From assembly GCA_934271525.1 (NCBI GenBank), contig CAKQRL010000003.1, forward strand, positions 86,963-150,962: a DNA stretch of 64,000 nucleotides. The letters are read 5' to 3'. Below the pieces are notes generated by a model. The model saw nothing but the letters and a program-made list of their open reading frames with translations, was not told the origin of the DNA and searched no databases. The position numbers and the translations under genes are program-made. Below, piece after piece: positions 23,702 through 32,533 of this stretch (positions are counted from its first letter, which is position 1; every line of letters starts with the position of its first letter). Source of the DNA: an uncultured Rhodocyclaceae bacterium. GTDB taxonomy: Bacteria > Pseudomonadota > Gammaproteobacteria > Burkholderiales > Rhodocyclaceae.

Positions 23702-25370
23702 TTTTTGGTTTTTTGAAGTAAAAACAAACAAAAAATCAGCGATAAAATGGAAATGATTTCAGATAAATGCCAATAAAATGGCGGGTAAAAATCAACCCAA
23801 ACAATGCCGTTGTAAGCGTTTTTAAAAATAATCCGCAAACGGTTTTGAAAACCCACATCTGTTATTAAAAACTCGCCATTTTCATTTTGTGCTTTAAGAT
23901 AAGGATAAGCAAAACGTGGAATATCCACAAAAGCATTTTCTTCTGCCTGAATTTTAAAAAGCAGAAAAATACCATTTTCTTTTAAAATTTGAACTTGCGC
24001 TTTGTTTGAAAATACCGTGCTTTGAATATCATCAATCGGAGTGCCGCTTAAAATATAATCATAGCCGCCGATATTATTATATTTTTTGCAACCCGTGCAG
24101 TTGTCTAATATATTCATCAACGGAATTTCTTTAACCAAAAAAATGTTGTTGGTTTGATAATCTTTAAAAAAATAAAATGTTGAAAAAACAATAAAAATTG
24201 CAGGAATAGAATAAAAATAAGGTTTTAAAAATACCAAATTTTCTTTATAAAAAAATCCTAAAAACAAACACATTGAAAGAACGGCAAAACTGATAAATCG
24301 CCACGGAAAACGAATATGCGACAAATAATGAAAAATAAAAATATGTTCTGTCAAAAAATCCCATGGAAAAATGGATAATGTTAAAACCAAAAAACACAAA
24401 GAAAGGGCAATAAAAAACAAACAAGTTTTTGAAAATTGACGTTTTAATGTCAAATAAAATAATCCAAAAATAAAAAAGAATAAAATAATGCCCGGAGTGA
24501 GCGTTGCCGATTCATTGGAATCCAAAAAATTACTTTTAAAAATATCGGTAAATAATTGTAAAAAAGGAAGGCTATGGCGTGCAATAAAAAACGGGGTTTT
24601 ATTGAGTTCCTTGATAATGGTTGGGGTTTGAAGATAATAATCCAAAAAAGGAATAATAAATGCAAGACCGCCGATTATAAAAATAATTAAAAAACAAGCA
24701 TAAGTTTTTAAAATTGGGCGGGTAAATGTTTTAAAATACAAAATAAGCGCAACCAATATTAACGCCAAAAACGCCATTTGCGTGCTTAAAATGTGTGTGT
24801 AAAGCAATGCCAAAAACCCTGCCGCCAAGAAAAAAGCGTGGCGGAAGGGCGTTACCCTCCCCCCCCCACAGAATAAATGCGCCACAAAGCAAAGGCAATC
24901 CACGGCAAAAACGCCATTGCCGTGTATTCGCCCAAAGCGGCACGAAAATAAAGATTCATCAAGCGGTAGTTGGCTAAGCAATAAAAAGCGGCAAGCAAAA
25001 ATGCCAAATGTTGGCGGCGGAAAATTCCCCAAAATGAAAGGTAGGCAATGCCCGCCGTTAAAATATTGATAAAGGCAAGATTGCATTGATAAGCCAAGAG
25101 CGGCGGCGTGCCAACAATGCGCAAAATGGCGGGGAAATACAACAACCAATCGCCATAAAAAATGCCCAAAGGGTAGCCAAAATTTTGGTTAAAAACGGGG
25201 TAAAGGCGCACGGGAAACTGCCCTGTGAATAAGCCCGCCGCCAAGCCTTCAATGCGCACCAAATGGAACGCCAAGTCATCCGAGCCCACAAAAAACTGCG
25301 CCCCAAAAAGCGGCAGGCAAGACAATAAGGCAATAACAAAAATGCCAACAACGGCTTTGAAATAGTGCAT
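23692..25370 (-). CDS. Phase-variable membrane protein (6-PTP-synthase-related family), out of frame
   Basis: One gene split into two frames at a run of nine C (24859-24867). The N-terminal frame starts at ATG 25370 (or GTG 25418 inside a repeat core) and ends just after the tract in IYSVGGGG. The C-terminal frame carries on with RVTPFRHAFFLAAG and ends in KTKNPR. One more G (ten) or two fewer (seven) would join them into about 559 residues. The N-terminus, with VGSDDLAFHLVRIEGL, TGQFPVRLYP and GYPLGIFYGDW, matches the PTPS-related membrane family linked to surface polysaccharide. Many hydrophobic segments follow. The stop TAA comes from repeat core 23690-23701. OFF as sequenced. Confidence 0.8.
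24859..24867 (-). repeat. Poly-G tract of nine (minus strand), frame broken
   Basis: G9 on the coding strand, followed by AGGG. The reading frame coming from the start meets TAA right after the tract. Ten or seven G would restore it. Confidence 0.92.
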
Positions 25371-25413
25371 TGGGTTTGTTTTTGAAAAAAAAATGATTTT
25401 ATAAAATTGAAAA

Positions 25414-25463
25414 TCCACGGTAAACGCTTTGTTTTTTTGAAAAAAAGTCTTGTTTACCGTGGA
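25414..25463. repeat. Full palindromic repeat element
   Basis: Cores at 25414-25425 and 25452-25463, 38 bp apart, T7-G-A7 centre. The right core gives the tatD stop (TAA, 25454-25456). The left core offers a GTG (25418) in frame with the phase-variable gene. Confidence 0.95.
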
Positions 25464-26233
25464 AAATCGTAATTAAAAGCGCAGCAAGTGTTTTGGTAGA
25501 TTTGGGTTTGTAGCGTTTCAATTGGCGTTTGGCGAAGTTGGGCAAGGGTTTTGAGTATGTTGGGTAACTCGGCAACTTGGCAGGCAAAGGGAAAATCGCT
25601 CTCTAACAATATGGCGGAATCTGGCAAGGTTTCTGCAAGTTTTAACACACGTTTGAAGTGTGGTTTTAAAAGATTGCCGTTAAAACTAATTTTGAAACCT
25701 AGTTTTATAAAAACCTTTGCTTCTTCTATGCTACCGCCAAAAGCGTGCAAAATTCCGCCAAGTTTGAATTTTTTCAAAATTTGCAAAAGGGTTGAAGAGG
25801 CGCCTTTGCCCACACAATGTAGAACGATTGGTTTTTGTAAGTCGGATGCGATTTGTAATTGTTTTTCCAAAACAACAATTTGCGTGTTGGCGCTTAATTG
25901 GTGTTTGGGTGAAAAATCTAAGCCAATCTCGCCCAGACCAATGATTTTTGGGTGATTCAACAACTGCACAAAATTGCCGATTTTGCCGATTTCTTCAAAA
26001 TTTTCGGCATAAAAAGGATGCACGCCGAGCGTTGCAAAAACATTTTTTTTGTTTTCTACAAGTTTTAAGATTTTGGAAAAATCGCTGGTTTGGCTAGCGG
26101 CGCTTACAAATGCGCAAACGCCCGCTTTTTCAGCTTGCCAAAGAATCTTTTTTAAAAATGCAGAATCGGCAAAATCGGCAGAATCGCCAAAATCAACAAA
26201 ATCGGTTAGATGGCAATGCGAATCAATAAGCAC
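25454..26233 (-). CDS. tatD: TatD-family metal-dependent deoxyribonuclease
   Basis: A 259-residue TIM-barrel hydrolase. The metal site begins with DSHCHL; the later GLGEIGLDF, PIVLHCVGK and ILLESDFP blocks fit TatD. The start is GTG 26233, overlapping the DUF192 gene by 11 bases. Right after DSHCHLTDF a low-complexity stretch (VDFGDSADFADSA, from about 9-base DNA repeats near 26160-26205) is inserted, which most relatives lack. The C-terminus YDFPR and stop TAA are repeat-derived. It probably belongs to the gatCAB transcript. Confidence 0.85.
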   Translation of the reverse strand: MLIDSHCHLTDFVDFGDSADFADSAFLKKILWQAEKAGVCAFVSAASQTSDFSKILKLVENKKNVFATLGVHPFYAENFEEIGKIGNFVQLLNHPKIIGLGEIGLDFSPKHQLSANTQIVVLEKQLQIASDLQKPIVLHCVGKGASSTLLQILKKFKLGGILHAFGGSIEEAKVFIKLGFKISFNGNLLKPHFKRVLKLAETLPDSAILLESDFPFACQVAELPNILKTLAQLRQTPIETLQTQIYQNTCCAFNYDFPR

Positions 26234-26714
26234 GGGGAAGTTTGTTCAAACCGTTGATTTTCATCCGTGGGATGATGTTGCGATTTTTAAAAAATCCTGC
26301 TTTCATCTCCAAGGCGTAGCGTGCGGGCATTTTGGCGCAATGCGCATTGGTAGTGTTGGCTTGCATTTGTTCAATGTTAATAATGCGCCCCAAATCGTCA
26401 ATAAAGGCAACGGACAAATCCAAAGGCGTGTTTTTCATCCACATGCAATGCGTCATTGCTTGCGGAAAAATAAAAATCATTCCTTGGTTTTGCGGCAGAT
26501 AAAGACGATTCATCAAACCTTTTTGGCGCAAATAAGCCGTGTTGGCAACTTCGGCGGTGATTTTGTAAGCGCCGATGGTTAAAGTGGCGCTATTTTGTGC
26601 GCTTGCCGTATTAAAAACGCCAAAAAAAACAAGCGCCGCAAAAATCCACGGTAAACCCAAAAAAAATTTTGAAAATTTTTTTGGGTTGACCGTGGAAAAA
26701 ACGCATTGTTTCAT
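26223..26714 (-). CDS. DUF192 secreted protein with repeat-encoded signal peptide
   Basis: A 163-residue protein. The mature part is a DUF192 domain: TAYLRQKGLMNR, GMIFIFP, MWMKNTPLDLSVAFID and EMKAGFF are the family motifs. Its function is unknown; it is a small beta fold, exported. The N-terminal signal is unusual: FSTVNPKKFSKFFLGLPWIF is encoded by a complete repeat element (26645-26696), in which the two cores give STVN and LPWIF and the A/T centre gives KKFSKF. The hydrophobic segment AALVFFGVFNTASA follows, with cleavage after Ala. ATGA overlap with gatB; 11-base overlap with tatD. Confidence 0.8.
   Translation of the reverse strand: MKQCVFSTVNPKKFSKFFLGLPWIFAALVFFGVFNTASAQNSATLTIGAYKITAEVANTAYLRQKGLMNRLYLPQNQGMIFIFPQAMTHCMWMKNTPLDLSVAFIDDLGRIINIEQMQANTTNAHCAKMPARYALEMKAGFFKNRNIIPRMKINGLNKLPRAY
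26645..26696. repeat. Full repeat element inside a coding sequence
   Basis: Cores at 26645-26656 and 26685-26696, 40 bp apart. It is fully translated as part of the DUF192 signal peptide. Its length and phase keep the frame. Confidence 0.95.
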
Positions 26715-28144
26715 TGTAATTTTTCCTTTAAACGCTGATTGACCATTTGCGGCGCCGCTTTGCCTTTGGTTTGTTTCATCACTTTGCCAACCAAAGCGTT
26801 GAAGGCTTTTTCTTTGCCGGCTTTAAATTCTGCCACGTTGTCGGGATTTTCCGATAAAACCAAATCAATAATGGAATCAATTTCGCCAAAATCGGTGATT
26901 TGTTTTAAGCCGTCCTTTTCAATAATTTCATCCACCGACAACGCAGGCGATTCCCACAATTTTTCAAAGATTTTTTTGGCTATGTTGTTGGAAATGGTGC
27001 CGTCTTCAATGCGGGCAATCAACAACGCCAATTGTTCGGGCAAAATGGGCGAATCGGCGTAGCTTGACAATTCGGCACGGTTGAGTTTGGCGGTCAAATC
27101 GCCCATCACCCAATTGGCAACGGGTTTGGCGTGTTTTTCACCGGTTGTTTTTAAAACATTTTCAAAATAATCGGCAATGTCCAAACTATTGGTTAAAACA
27201 CCGGCATCATAAGAAGACAAACCCAAAACATTTTGGTAACGCTCTTTTTTGTCTTGGGGCAATTCGGGCAGATTTTGGCGTTCAGAATCAATCCAAGCGG
27301 AATCAATTTTCAAAGGCAACAAATCGGGGTCGGGAAAATAACGGTAATCTTGCGCATCTTCTTTGGTGCGCATGGTGCGGGTTTCGCCCGAATCCACATC
27401 AAACAAAACGGTGGCTTGTTGAATGTTGCGCCCTTCTTCAAGTTCGTTGATTTGCCAATCCACTTCAAAATCAATGGCATCTTTTAAACTTTTAAAAGAA
27501 TTGAGATTTTTAATCTCGCGCCGCGTGCCAAGCGGTTCATTGGGGCGGCGCACCGAAACATTGGCATCAAAACGCAAAGAACCTTCTTGCATATTGCCAT
27601 CGCAAATGCCAATCCATTGCACCAAAGAATGCAAGGCTTTGGCGTAAGCAACAGCTTCGTCTGATGATGCCATATCCGGTTCGCTTACAATTTCCAAAAG
27701 CGGCGTGCCCGCGCGGTTTAAATCAATACCCGTGAAACCATGCAAGCCTTCATGCACGGATTTTCCGGCATCTTCTTCCAAATGCGCGCGCGTCAAACGG
27801 ATATTTTTATTGCCATTTTTGGTTGCAATGGCAATCAAACCGCCTTCTACAACGGGTTTTTCAAATTGCGAAATTTGGTAACCTTTGGGCAAATCGGGGT
27901 AAAAATAATTTTTGCGCGCAAAAATGCTTTTTTGCGCAATTTGCGCACCAATTGCCAAACCAAAACGAATGGCGCAGATGACAGCTTGTTTATTCAAAAC
28001 CGGCAACACGCCGGGCAGCGCCAAATCAATGGCGCAGGCGTGTGCGTTGGGTTCGGCGCCAAATTGCGTTGAAGCTGCTGAAAAAATTTTGCTCTTTGTC
28101 CTTAATTGGGCGTGCACTTCTAAACCAATCACCACTTCCCACAT
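26711..28144 (-). CDS. gatB: Aspartyl/glutamyl-tRNA amidotransferase subunit B
   Basis: The kinase/tRNA-binding subunit of GatCAB, which converts Glu-tRNA(Gln) or Asp-tRNA(Asn) to the amide form. It is 477 residues. GLEVHAQLRTKSKIFS, the DLALPGVLPVLN block, the RAGTPLLEIVSEPDM motif and the C-terminal YqeY-like tail (GKVMKQTKGKAAPQMVNQ) are present. A strong ribosome site (AAAAGGAG) precedes ATG 28144. It follows gatA across a half repeat and overlaps the DUF192 gene by ATGA. Confidence 0.97.
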   Translation of the reverse strand: MWEVVIGLEVHAQLRTKSKIFSAASTQFGAEPNAHACAIDLALPGVLPVLNKQAVICAIRFGLAIGAQIAQKSIFARKNYFYPDLPKGYQISQFEKPVVEGGLIAIATKNGNKNIRLTRAHLEEDAGKSVHEGLHGFTGIDLNRAGTPLLEIVSEPDMASSDEAVAYAKALHSLVQWIGICDGNMQEGSLRFDANVSVRRPNEPLGTRREIKNLNSFKSLKDAIDFEVDWQINELEEGRNIQQATVLFDVDSGETRTMRTKEDAQDYRYFPDPDLLPLKIDSAWIDSERQNLPELPQDKKERYQNVLGLSSYDAGVLTNSLDIADYFENVLKTTGEKHAKPVANWVMGDLTAKLNRAELSSYADSPILPEQLALLIARIEDGTISNNIAKKIFEKLWESPALSVDEIIEKDGLKQITDFGEIDSIIDLVLSENPDNVAEFKAGKEKAFNALVGKVMKQTKGKAAPQMVNQRLKEKLQ

Positions 28145-28158
28145 AAAAACTCCTTTTA

Positions 28159-28170
28159 TCCACGGTCAAC
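28159..28170 (-). repeat. Half repeat element between gatA and gatB
   Basis: TCCACGGTCAAC on plus, followed by GTGGAATTTTTTTAAAAA. The same half layout occurs inside yidC (58229). The gatA stop TAA falls in its T/A centre, so the gatA C-terminus NHF abuts it. Confidence 0.9.
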
Positions 28171-28181
28171 GTGGAATTTTT

Positions 28182-29642
28182 TTAAAAATGATTCAATTCG
28201 GGCATTTGTTGATGAAAATCCGTCTCCATTTGAAAACGGTGCGCGACATTCAACAGTTGCGATTCTTTAAAATAATTGCCAATCAATTGCACGCCAACGG
28301 GCAAATTTTGAACAAAGCCACAAGGCATTGACATTGCCGGCAAACCCGCCAAATTCACGCCGATGGTGTAAATATCGCTCAAATACATTTTCACCGAATC
28401 TTTGGCTTTTTCGCCGAGTTTAAACGCCACATCGGGCGAAGTGGGGCTTAAAACAAAATCGCATTGCGCAAAAGCTTGTTGAAAATCCTGCGCAATCAAG
28501 CGGCGAATTTTTTGCGCTTTCAAATAATAAGCATCGTAATAACCGTGCGACAAAACATAAGTGCCGATAAAAATGCGCCGCCGCACTTCATCGCCAAAAC
28601 CTTGTGCGCGCGTTTGTTGATACATTTCTTCCAAATTGTTGTAATTTTCCGCGCGAAAACCATAACGCACGCCGTCATAACGGCTTAAATTGGAGCTGGC
28701 CTCAGCCGGGGCAATCACATAATAAGCGGCAACGCTCAAATCAATATGTGGTAAGGAAATCTCCACAATTTCCGCACCGAGTTTTTTGAAAATTGCCACA
28801 CTTTCCAACACTTTTTGGGTGACGGGCGAATCATCAGCGTTTTCAAAAAATTCGCGTGGCAAACCGATTTTGATGCCTTTTAAATCATCTTCCAAATGCG
28901 CACAAAAATCTTCTTTTTCTAAATTTAAAGAAGTGGAATCGCGTTCATCAAAACCAGCCATGGCGTTTAACAAAAGCGCGCAATCCTCAGAAGAATGCGC
29001 CATTGGTCCAGCTTGGTCTAAGGATGAAGCAAAGGCAATCATTCCAAAACGGCTGATTCTGCCATAAGTGGGTTTTAAGCCAGTAATGCCGCAAAGCGCG
29101 GCAGGTTGGCGGATGGAGCCGCCGGTGTCGGTGCCTGTTGCCGCAGGCGTTAAAAATGCGCTTATTGCCGCGGCAGAACCGCCGCTCGAGCCGCCCGGCA
29201 CGCGCGCCAAATCCCAAGGATTTTTAACCGCGCCAAAATAAGAAGTTTCGTTGGAAGAACCCATTGCAAATTCATCCATATTGGTTCTGCCAAGAGGAAC
29301 CATTCCCGCTTCGTTTTCTAATTTTTGAACCACAAAGGCATCGTAAGGGGAAACAAAATTTGCCAACATTTTGCTGGCGCAACTTGACACCCAACCTTTG
29401 GCACAAAAAATATCTTTTTGCGCAATGGGAATGCCCGTTAAAACGCCAGCTGTGCCGTTTTGAATTTTTTCATCGGCACGCATTGCCACTTGCAGCGATT
29501 TTTCAAAATCGGTATGCACAAACGCATTCAAATGCGGGTTTAAATTTTCAATGCGTTTTAAAAAAATTTCGGTTAATTCACGCGATGAAATTTTTTTGCT
29601 GTGCAACAAAGCACTTAAAGTTTTTAAATTATTTTTCCACAT
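28182..29642 (-). CDS. gatA: Aspartyl/glutamyl-tRNA amidotransferase subunit A
   Basis: The amidase subunit that frees ammonia from glutamine. It is 486 residues. The amidase signature is intact: Lys in IAQKDIF, cis-Ser and catalytic Ser in GGSSGGSAAA and GTDTGGSIRQPA (Ser-cisSer-Lys triad). ATG 29642 is preferred over a TTG three codons upstream; the gatC stop TAA lies one base before it. The C-terminus stops in the centre of a half repeat element. Confidence 0.96.
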   Translation of the reverse strand: MWKNNLKTLSALLHSKKISSRELTEIFLKRIENLNPHLNAFVHTDFEKSLQVAMRADEKIQNGTAGVLTGIPIAQKDIFCAKGWVSSCASKMLANFVSPYDAFVVQKLENEAGMVPLGRTNMDEFAMGSSNETSYFGAVKNPWDLARVPGGSSGGSAAAISAFLTPAATGTDTGGSIRQPAALCGITGLKPTYGRISRFGMIAFASSLDQAGPMAHSSEDCALLLNAMAGFDERDSTSLNLEKEDFCAHLEDDLKGIKIGLPREFFENADDSPVTQKVLESVAIFKKLGAEIVEISLPHIDLSVAAYYVIAPAEASSNLSRYDGVRYGFRAENYNNLEEMYQQTRAQGFGDEVRRRIFIGTYVLSHGYYDAYYLKAQKIRRLIAQDFQQAFAQCDFVLSPTSPDVAFKLGEKAKDSVKMYLSDIYTIGVNLAGLPAMSMPCGFVQNLPVGVQLIGNYFKESQLLNVAHRFQMETDFHQQMPELNHF

Positions 29643-29643
29643 T

Positions 29644-29931
29644 TTATTCAATCACTTTCGGCACCAAAAAAAGATTGTTTTCGGTTTGCGTAGCAAGCGC
29701 CAAAAATTCGGGGCGTTTGTCCGTTTCAGTTATTTTATCTTCACGCAAACGCTGGAAAATATCTTGCGCGTGAGACATTGGCAAAATGTTGTCGGTATTG
29801 ACTGCTTGCATTTTTTCAATCAAAGCCAAAATGGGCGTTAATTCATTTTGCATCAGCGCCAATTCGGCATCGTTTAATCCGATTTTGGCTAATTGTGCAA
29901 TATGGCGCACATCTTCAATATTCAAAGCCAT
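29644..29931 (-). CDS. gatC: Aspartyl/glutamyl-tRNA amidotransferase subunit C
   Basis: A 95-residue small subunit that bridges GatA and GatB. The start VRHIAQLAKIGLNDAELALM and the late ARVR-like region replaced by LREDKITET are as in the family. AAGGA precedes ATG 29931. It is first gene of the gatCAB operon and diverges from mreB, an arrangement known from Burkholderiales. Confidence 0.93.
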   Translation of the reverse strand: MALNIEDVRHIAQLAKIGLNDAELALMQNELTPILALIEKMQAVNTDNILPMSHAQDIFQRLREDKITETDKRPEFLALATQTENNLFLVPKVIE

Positions 29932-29964
29932 TGTATTTCCTTAACTTTTTAAAAAAAATTTTAT

Positions 29965-29976
29965 GTTAACCGTGGA
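29965..29976 (+). repeat. Variant half repeat element before mreB
   Basis: GTTAACCGTGGA, one mismatch to consensus, with an A/T centre before it. It lies in the divergent gatC/mreB region. Confidence 0.75.
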
Positions 29977-30044
29977 AAAATCAATATTGTAAGTTATCAT
30001 AAGCGCTTTTTGCATTGCAGTATTTTTTTTAAAAGCAGGAAATT

Positions 30045-31088
30045 ATGTTCGGTTTTTTCAGCAAATATTTTTCTAATGATTTGGCAATTGATTTGGGCAC
30101 TGCCAACACTTTGGTTTATATGCGCGGGCGCGGCATTGTTTTGGATGAACCATCCGTGGTTGCCATTCGCTTAGAAGGCGGCCCCAATGCCAAAAAAGCC
30201 ATTCAAGCGGCAGGGCACGAAGCCAAAGAAATGTTGGGCAAAGCGCCCACAGGGCTAACCGTTATTCGCCCGATGAAAGACGGCGTGATTGCCGATTTCA
30301 CAGCCACAGAACAAATGTTAAAGCAGTTTATTAAAAAAGTGCATGAAAGCAAATTGTTTGCGCCGGGGCCGCGCATTATCATTTGTGTGCCAAGTGGTTC
30401 CACGCAAGTGGAGCGCCGCGCCATTAGAGAATCCGCTTTGAATGCGGGCGCAAGTCAGGTTTATTTAATTGAAGAGCCGATGGCTGCTGCCATTGGCGCG
30501 GGTTTGCCTGTTGCCGACCCAACGGGTTCAATGGTGGTGGATATTGGCGGCGGCACAACGGAAGTTGGCGTTATTTCCTTGGGCGGTATGGTTTATTCCA
30601 GTTCCGTTCGCGTAGGTGGCGACAAATTGGATGATTCCATTATGAATTACATTAGCCGCAACTATGGGATGATGATTGGCGAAAACACTGCGGAAAATAT
30701 TAAGAAAAATATCGGCTCGGCTTTTCCAGATACGCAAGTAACAACAATGGAAGTCTCTGGCATTAACAAATCCGAAGGCATTCCCAGAAAATTCACCATC
30801 ACCTCCAACGAAATTTTGGAAGCCTTGGCAGAACCTTTAAATCAAGTGGTTACGGCGGTTAAAATTGCTTTGGAAAAAACCCCGCCCGAATTGGGCGCTG
30901 ATATTGCCGAAAAAGGTTTGGTTTTAACGGGTGGCGGTGCGCTCTTGCGCAATTTGGACCAACTTTTAATGGAAGAAACGGGTTTGCCTGTGGTCATTGC
31001 CGAAGGTCCTTTGACGTGCGTGGCACGCGGTTGCGGGATGGCGCTTGAAAAAATTGACAAACTCGCCATGGTTTTTACCACCGACTGA
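30045..31088 (+). CDS. mreB: Rod shape-determining protein MreB
   Basis: Bacterial actin that guides side-wall peptidoglycan synthesis. It is 347 residues. N-terminal amphipathic MFGFFSKYF, phosphate loop DLGTANTLVY, DIGGGTTEVGV and GLVLTGGGALL are all conserved. AGGAA precedes ATG 30045. First gene of mreB-mreC-mreD-mrdA-rodA-rlpA, all same strand and mostly overlapping, so it is the elongasome operon. Confidence 0.97.
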   Translation: MFGFFSKYFSNDLAIDLGTANTLVYMRGRGIVLDEPSVVAIRLEGGPNAKKAIQAAGHEAKEMLGKAPTGLTVIRPMKDGVIADFTATEQMLKQFIKKVHESKLFAPGPRIIICVPSGSTQVERRAIRESALNAGASQVYLIEEPMAAAIGAGLPVADPTGSMVVDIGGGTTEVGVISLGGMVYSSSVRVGGDKLDDSIMNYISRNYGMMIGENTAENIKKNIGSAFPDTQVTTMEVSGINKSEGIPRKFTITSNEILEALAEPLNQVVTAVKIALEKTPPELGADIAEKGLVLTGGGALLRNLDQLLMEETGLPVVIAEGPLTCVARGCGMALEKIDKLAMVFTTD

Positions 31089-31100
31089 AAGGCGTGAAGA

Positions 31101-31979
31101 ATGCCGCCCGCCGCAACCAACGCACCTCCTTTGTTTCGGCGGGGTTTGTCGCCCAACACTTTGCTGACGGTGTATTTGGCGCTATCCATGGCGCTTTTTG
31201 TTTTAGATGTGAAATTCCAAGCGCTCAATTTTGTGCGGCAATCTTTGGTTTTTGTGGTGGAGCCCGTGCAACGGGTGATGCAGTTGCCGCAAAATCTTTA
31301 CGCCAATGCCAAATCTTACATGAACGCGCAAGTTGCCTTGCGCGCTGAAAACCACGCTTTAAAACGCGATAACTTAGAAAAATCCTTGGCGCTTTCCGAC
31401 TTCAACAATGTGTTGGCAGAAAACGCACGGCTGAGAATGTTATTAGACATCAAAGAGCGCCATGCTTTGCAAGGCAAGGTTTCCACAATTTTGTATAGCC
31501 CGCGCGATCCTTTTTCTCGCCGTGTGATTGTGAATTTAGGCGCACAATCGGAAATTATTACTGGTCAAGCGGCATTAAACGCGCAAGGCGTGTTGGGGCA
31601 AATTACGCGCGTTTTTCCTTTTGCCTCTGAAATCACGTTGATTTCGGACAAAAACCACATGACACCCGTTAAAAACAAACGCACAGGCAAAACAATGGTT
31701 GCGTATGGCATGGGCGAAAATTTGTTGGAATTGCGTTTTGTGCCACCAGAGACGGATATTCGCACCGGCGATGCTTTGGTAACATCCGGCTTGGATGATA
31801 TTTATCCGCCCAACTTTGCCGTTGCCCGAATCATCAACGTAGAAAAGCAATTTCCTTTTATGAAAATTGAAGCTGCGCCCGTTGCCGCCACGCAACGTTT
31901 GGATGAAATTCTTTTAATTGAACCCAAAACCAAGCGCGCTCCGCCCCCAACGGAATTGGAGAGTCAAATTTTGCAATAA
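31101..31979 (+). CDS. mreC: Rod shape-determining protein MreC
   Basis: A 292-residue bitopic protein linking the cytoskeleton to cell-wall enzymes. It has one transmembrane helix (about 20-40), a periplasmic coiled coil (about 75-110, AENHALKRDNLEKSLALSD) and the beta-barrel MreC domain with SRRVIVNLGAQ, GVLGQI and DALVTSGLDDIYPPNF. It starts 12 bases after mreB. The C-terminus is followed at once by a repeat core. Confidence 0.94.
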   Translation: MPPAATNAPPLFRRGLSPNTLLTVYLALSMALFVLDVKFQALNFVRQSLVFVVEPVQRVMQLPQNLYANAKSYMNAQVALRAENHALKRDNLEKSLALSDFNNVLAENARLRMLLDIKERHALQGKVSTILYSPRDPFSRRVIVNLGAQSEIITGQAALNAQGVLGQITRVFPFASEITLISDKNHMTPVKNKRTGKTMVAYGMGENLLELRFVPPETDIRTGDALVTSGLDDIYPPNFAVARIINVEKQFPFMKIEAAPVAATQRLDEILLIEPKTKRAPPPTELESQILQ

Positions 31980-31991
31980 TCCACGGTCAAC
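31980..31991 (-). repeat. Half repeat element between mreC and mreD
   Basis: TCCACGGTCAAC on plus, one base after the mreC stop, with T8-G-A7 centre running into the mreD ATG (32012). The facing core is missing. Confidence 0.92.
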
Positions 31992-32011
31992 AAAAATTTT
32001 TTTTGAAAAAA

Positions 32012-32533
32012 ATGTCCCGCCCATCCCGCATTCTCTTACCTGTTCAGCCGTGGTTCATCTATACCACGTTGATTTTCGCTTTTGCTGTTAGCCTAATGCC
32101 AAAATCTATTTCGCCATGGTTGCCAGACTGGACGGCATTGGTTTTGTGTTTTTGGTGCGTGCGCGAACCGCGCTTTGTTGGAATGGGTTGGGGATTCTTT
32201 TTGGGCATTTTAACGGATGTGGCAGATGGTGTGATTTTTGGTCAACACGCCATCGCCTTTGTTTTGTTGGCGTATTTGGGCAACGACCTTTCGCGCCGAT
32301 TCGCTTGGTTCACCTTGCGTTCGCAAGCCTTGCAAGTGGCGCCGCTTTTGTTTTTTTGCGAAGGCATCCAAATTATTTTGCGCATGTTTGCAGGTGGCGC
32401 TTTTCCGGGGGTGGAATTTTTAATTGCGCCTTTGTTGGCGAGCATTTTGTGGCCAGTGTTTTCGGTATTGTTGTTATTCCCGCAACATCAGCCGATTGAA
32501 AAAAATCCAGATAGACCCATTAGCCCGCAATGA
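32012..32533 (+). CDS. mreD: Rod shape-determining protein MreD
   Basis: A 173-residue inner-membrane protein of the elongasome with five or six hydrophobic segments. The MreD features SPWLPDWTALVLCFWCVREP and the GILTDVADGVIFGQHA loop are recognisable. ATG 32012 is chosen; a TTG nine bases upstream in the repeat centre is also in frame. The stop overlaps mrdA by ATGA. Confidence 0.88.
   Translation: MSRPSRILLPVQPWFIYTTLIFAFAVSLMPKSISPWLPDWTALVLCFWCVREPRFVGMGWGFFLGILTDVADGVIFGQHAIAFVLLAYLGNDLSRRFAWFTLRSQALQVAPLLFFCEGIQIILRMFAGGAFPGVEFLIAPLLASILWPVFSVLLLFPQHQPIEKNPDRPISPQ

Noticed and set aside
31980..32014. TTG 32003 as mreD start
   Set aside because: It lies in the repeat centre; ATG 32012 in the same frame is more likely, though the difference is three codons.
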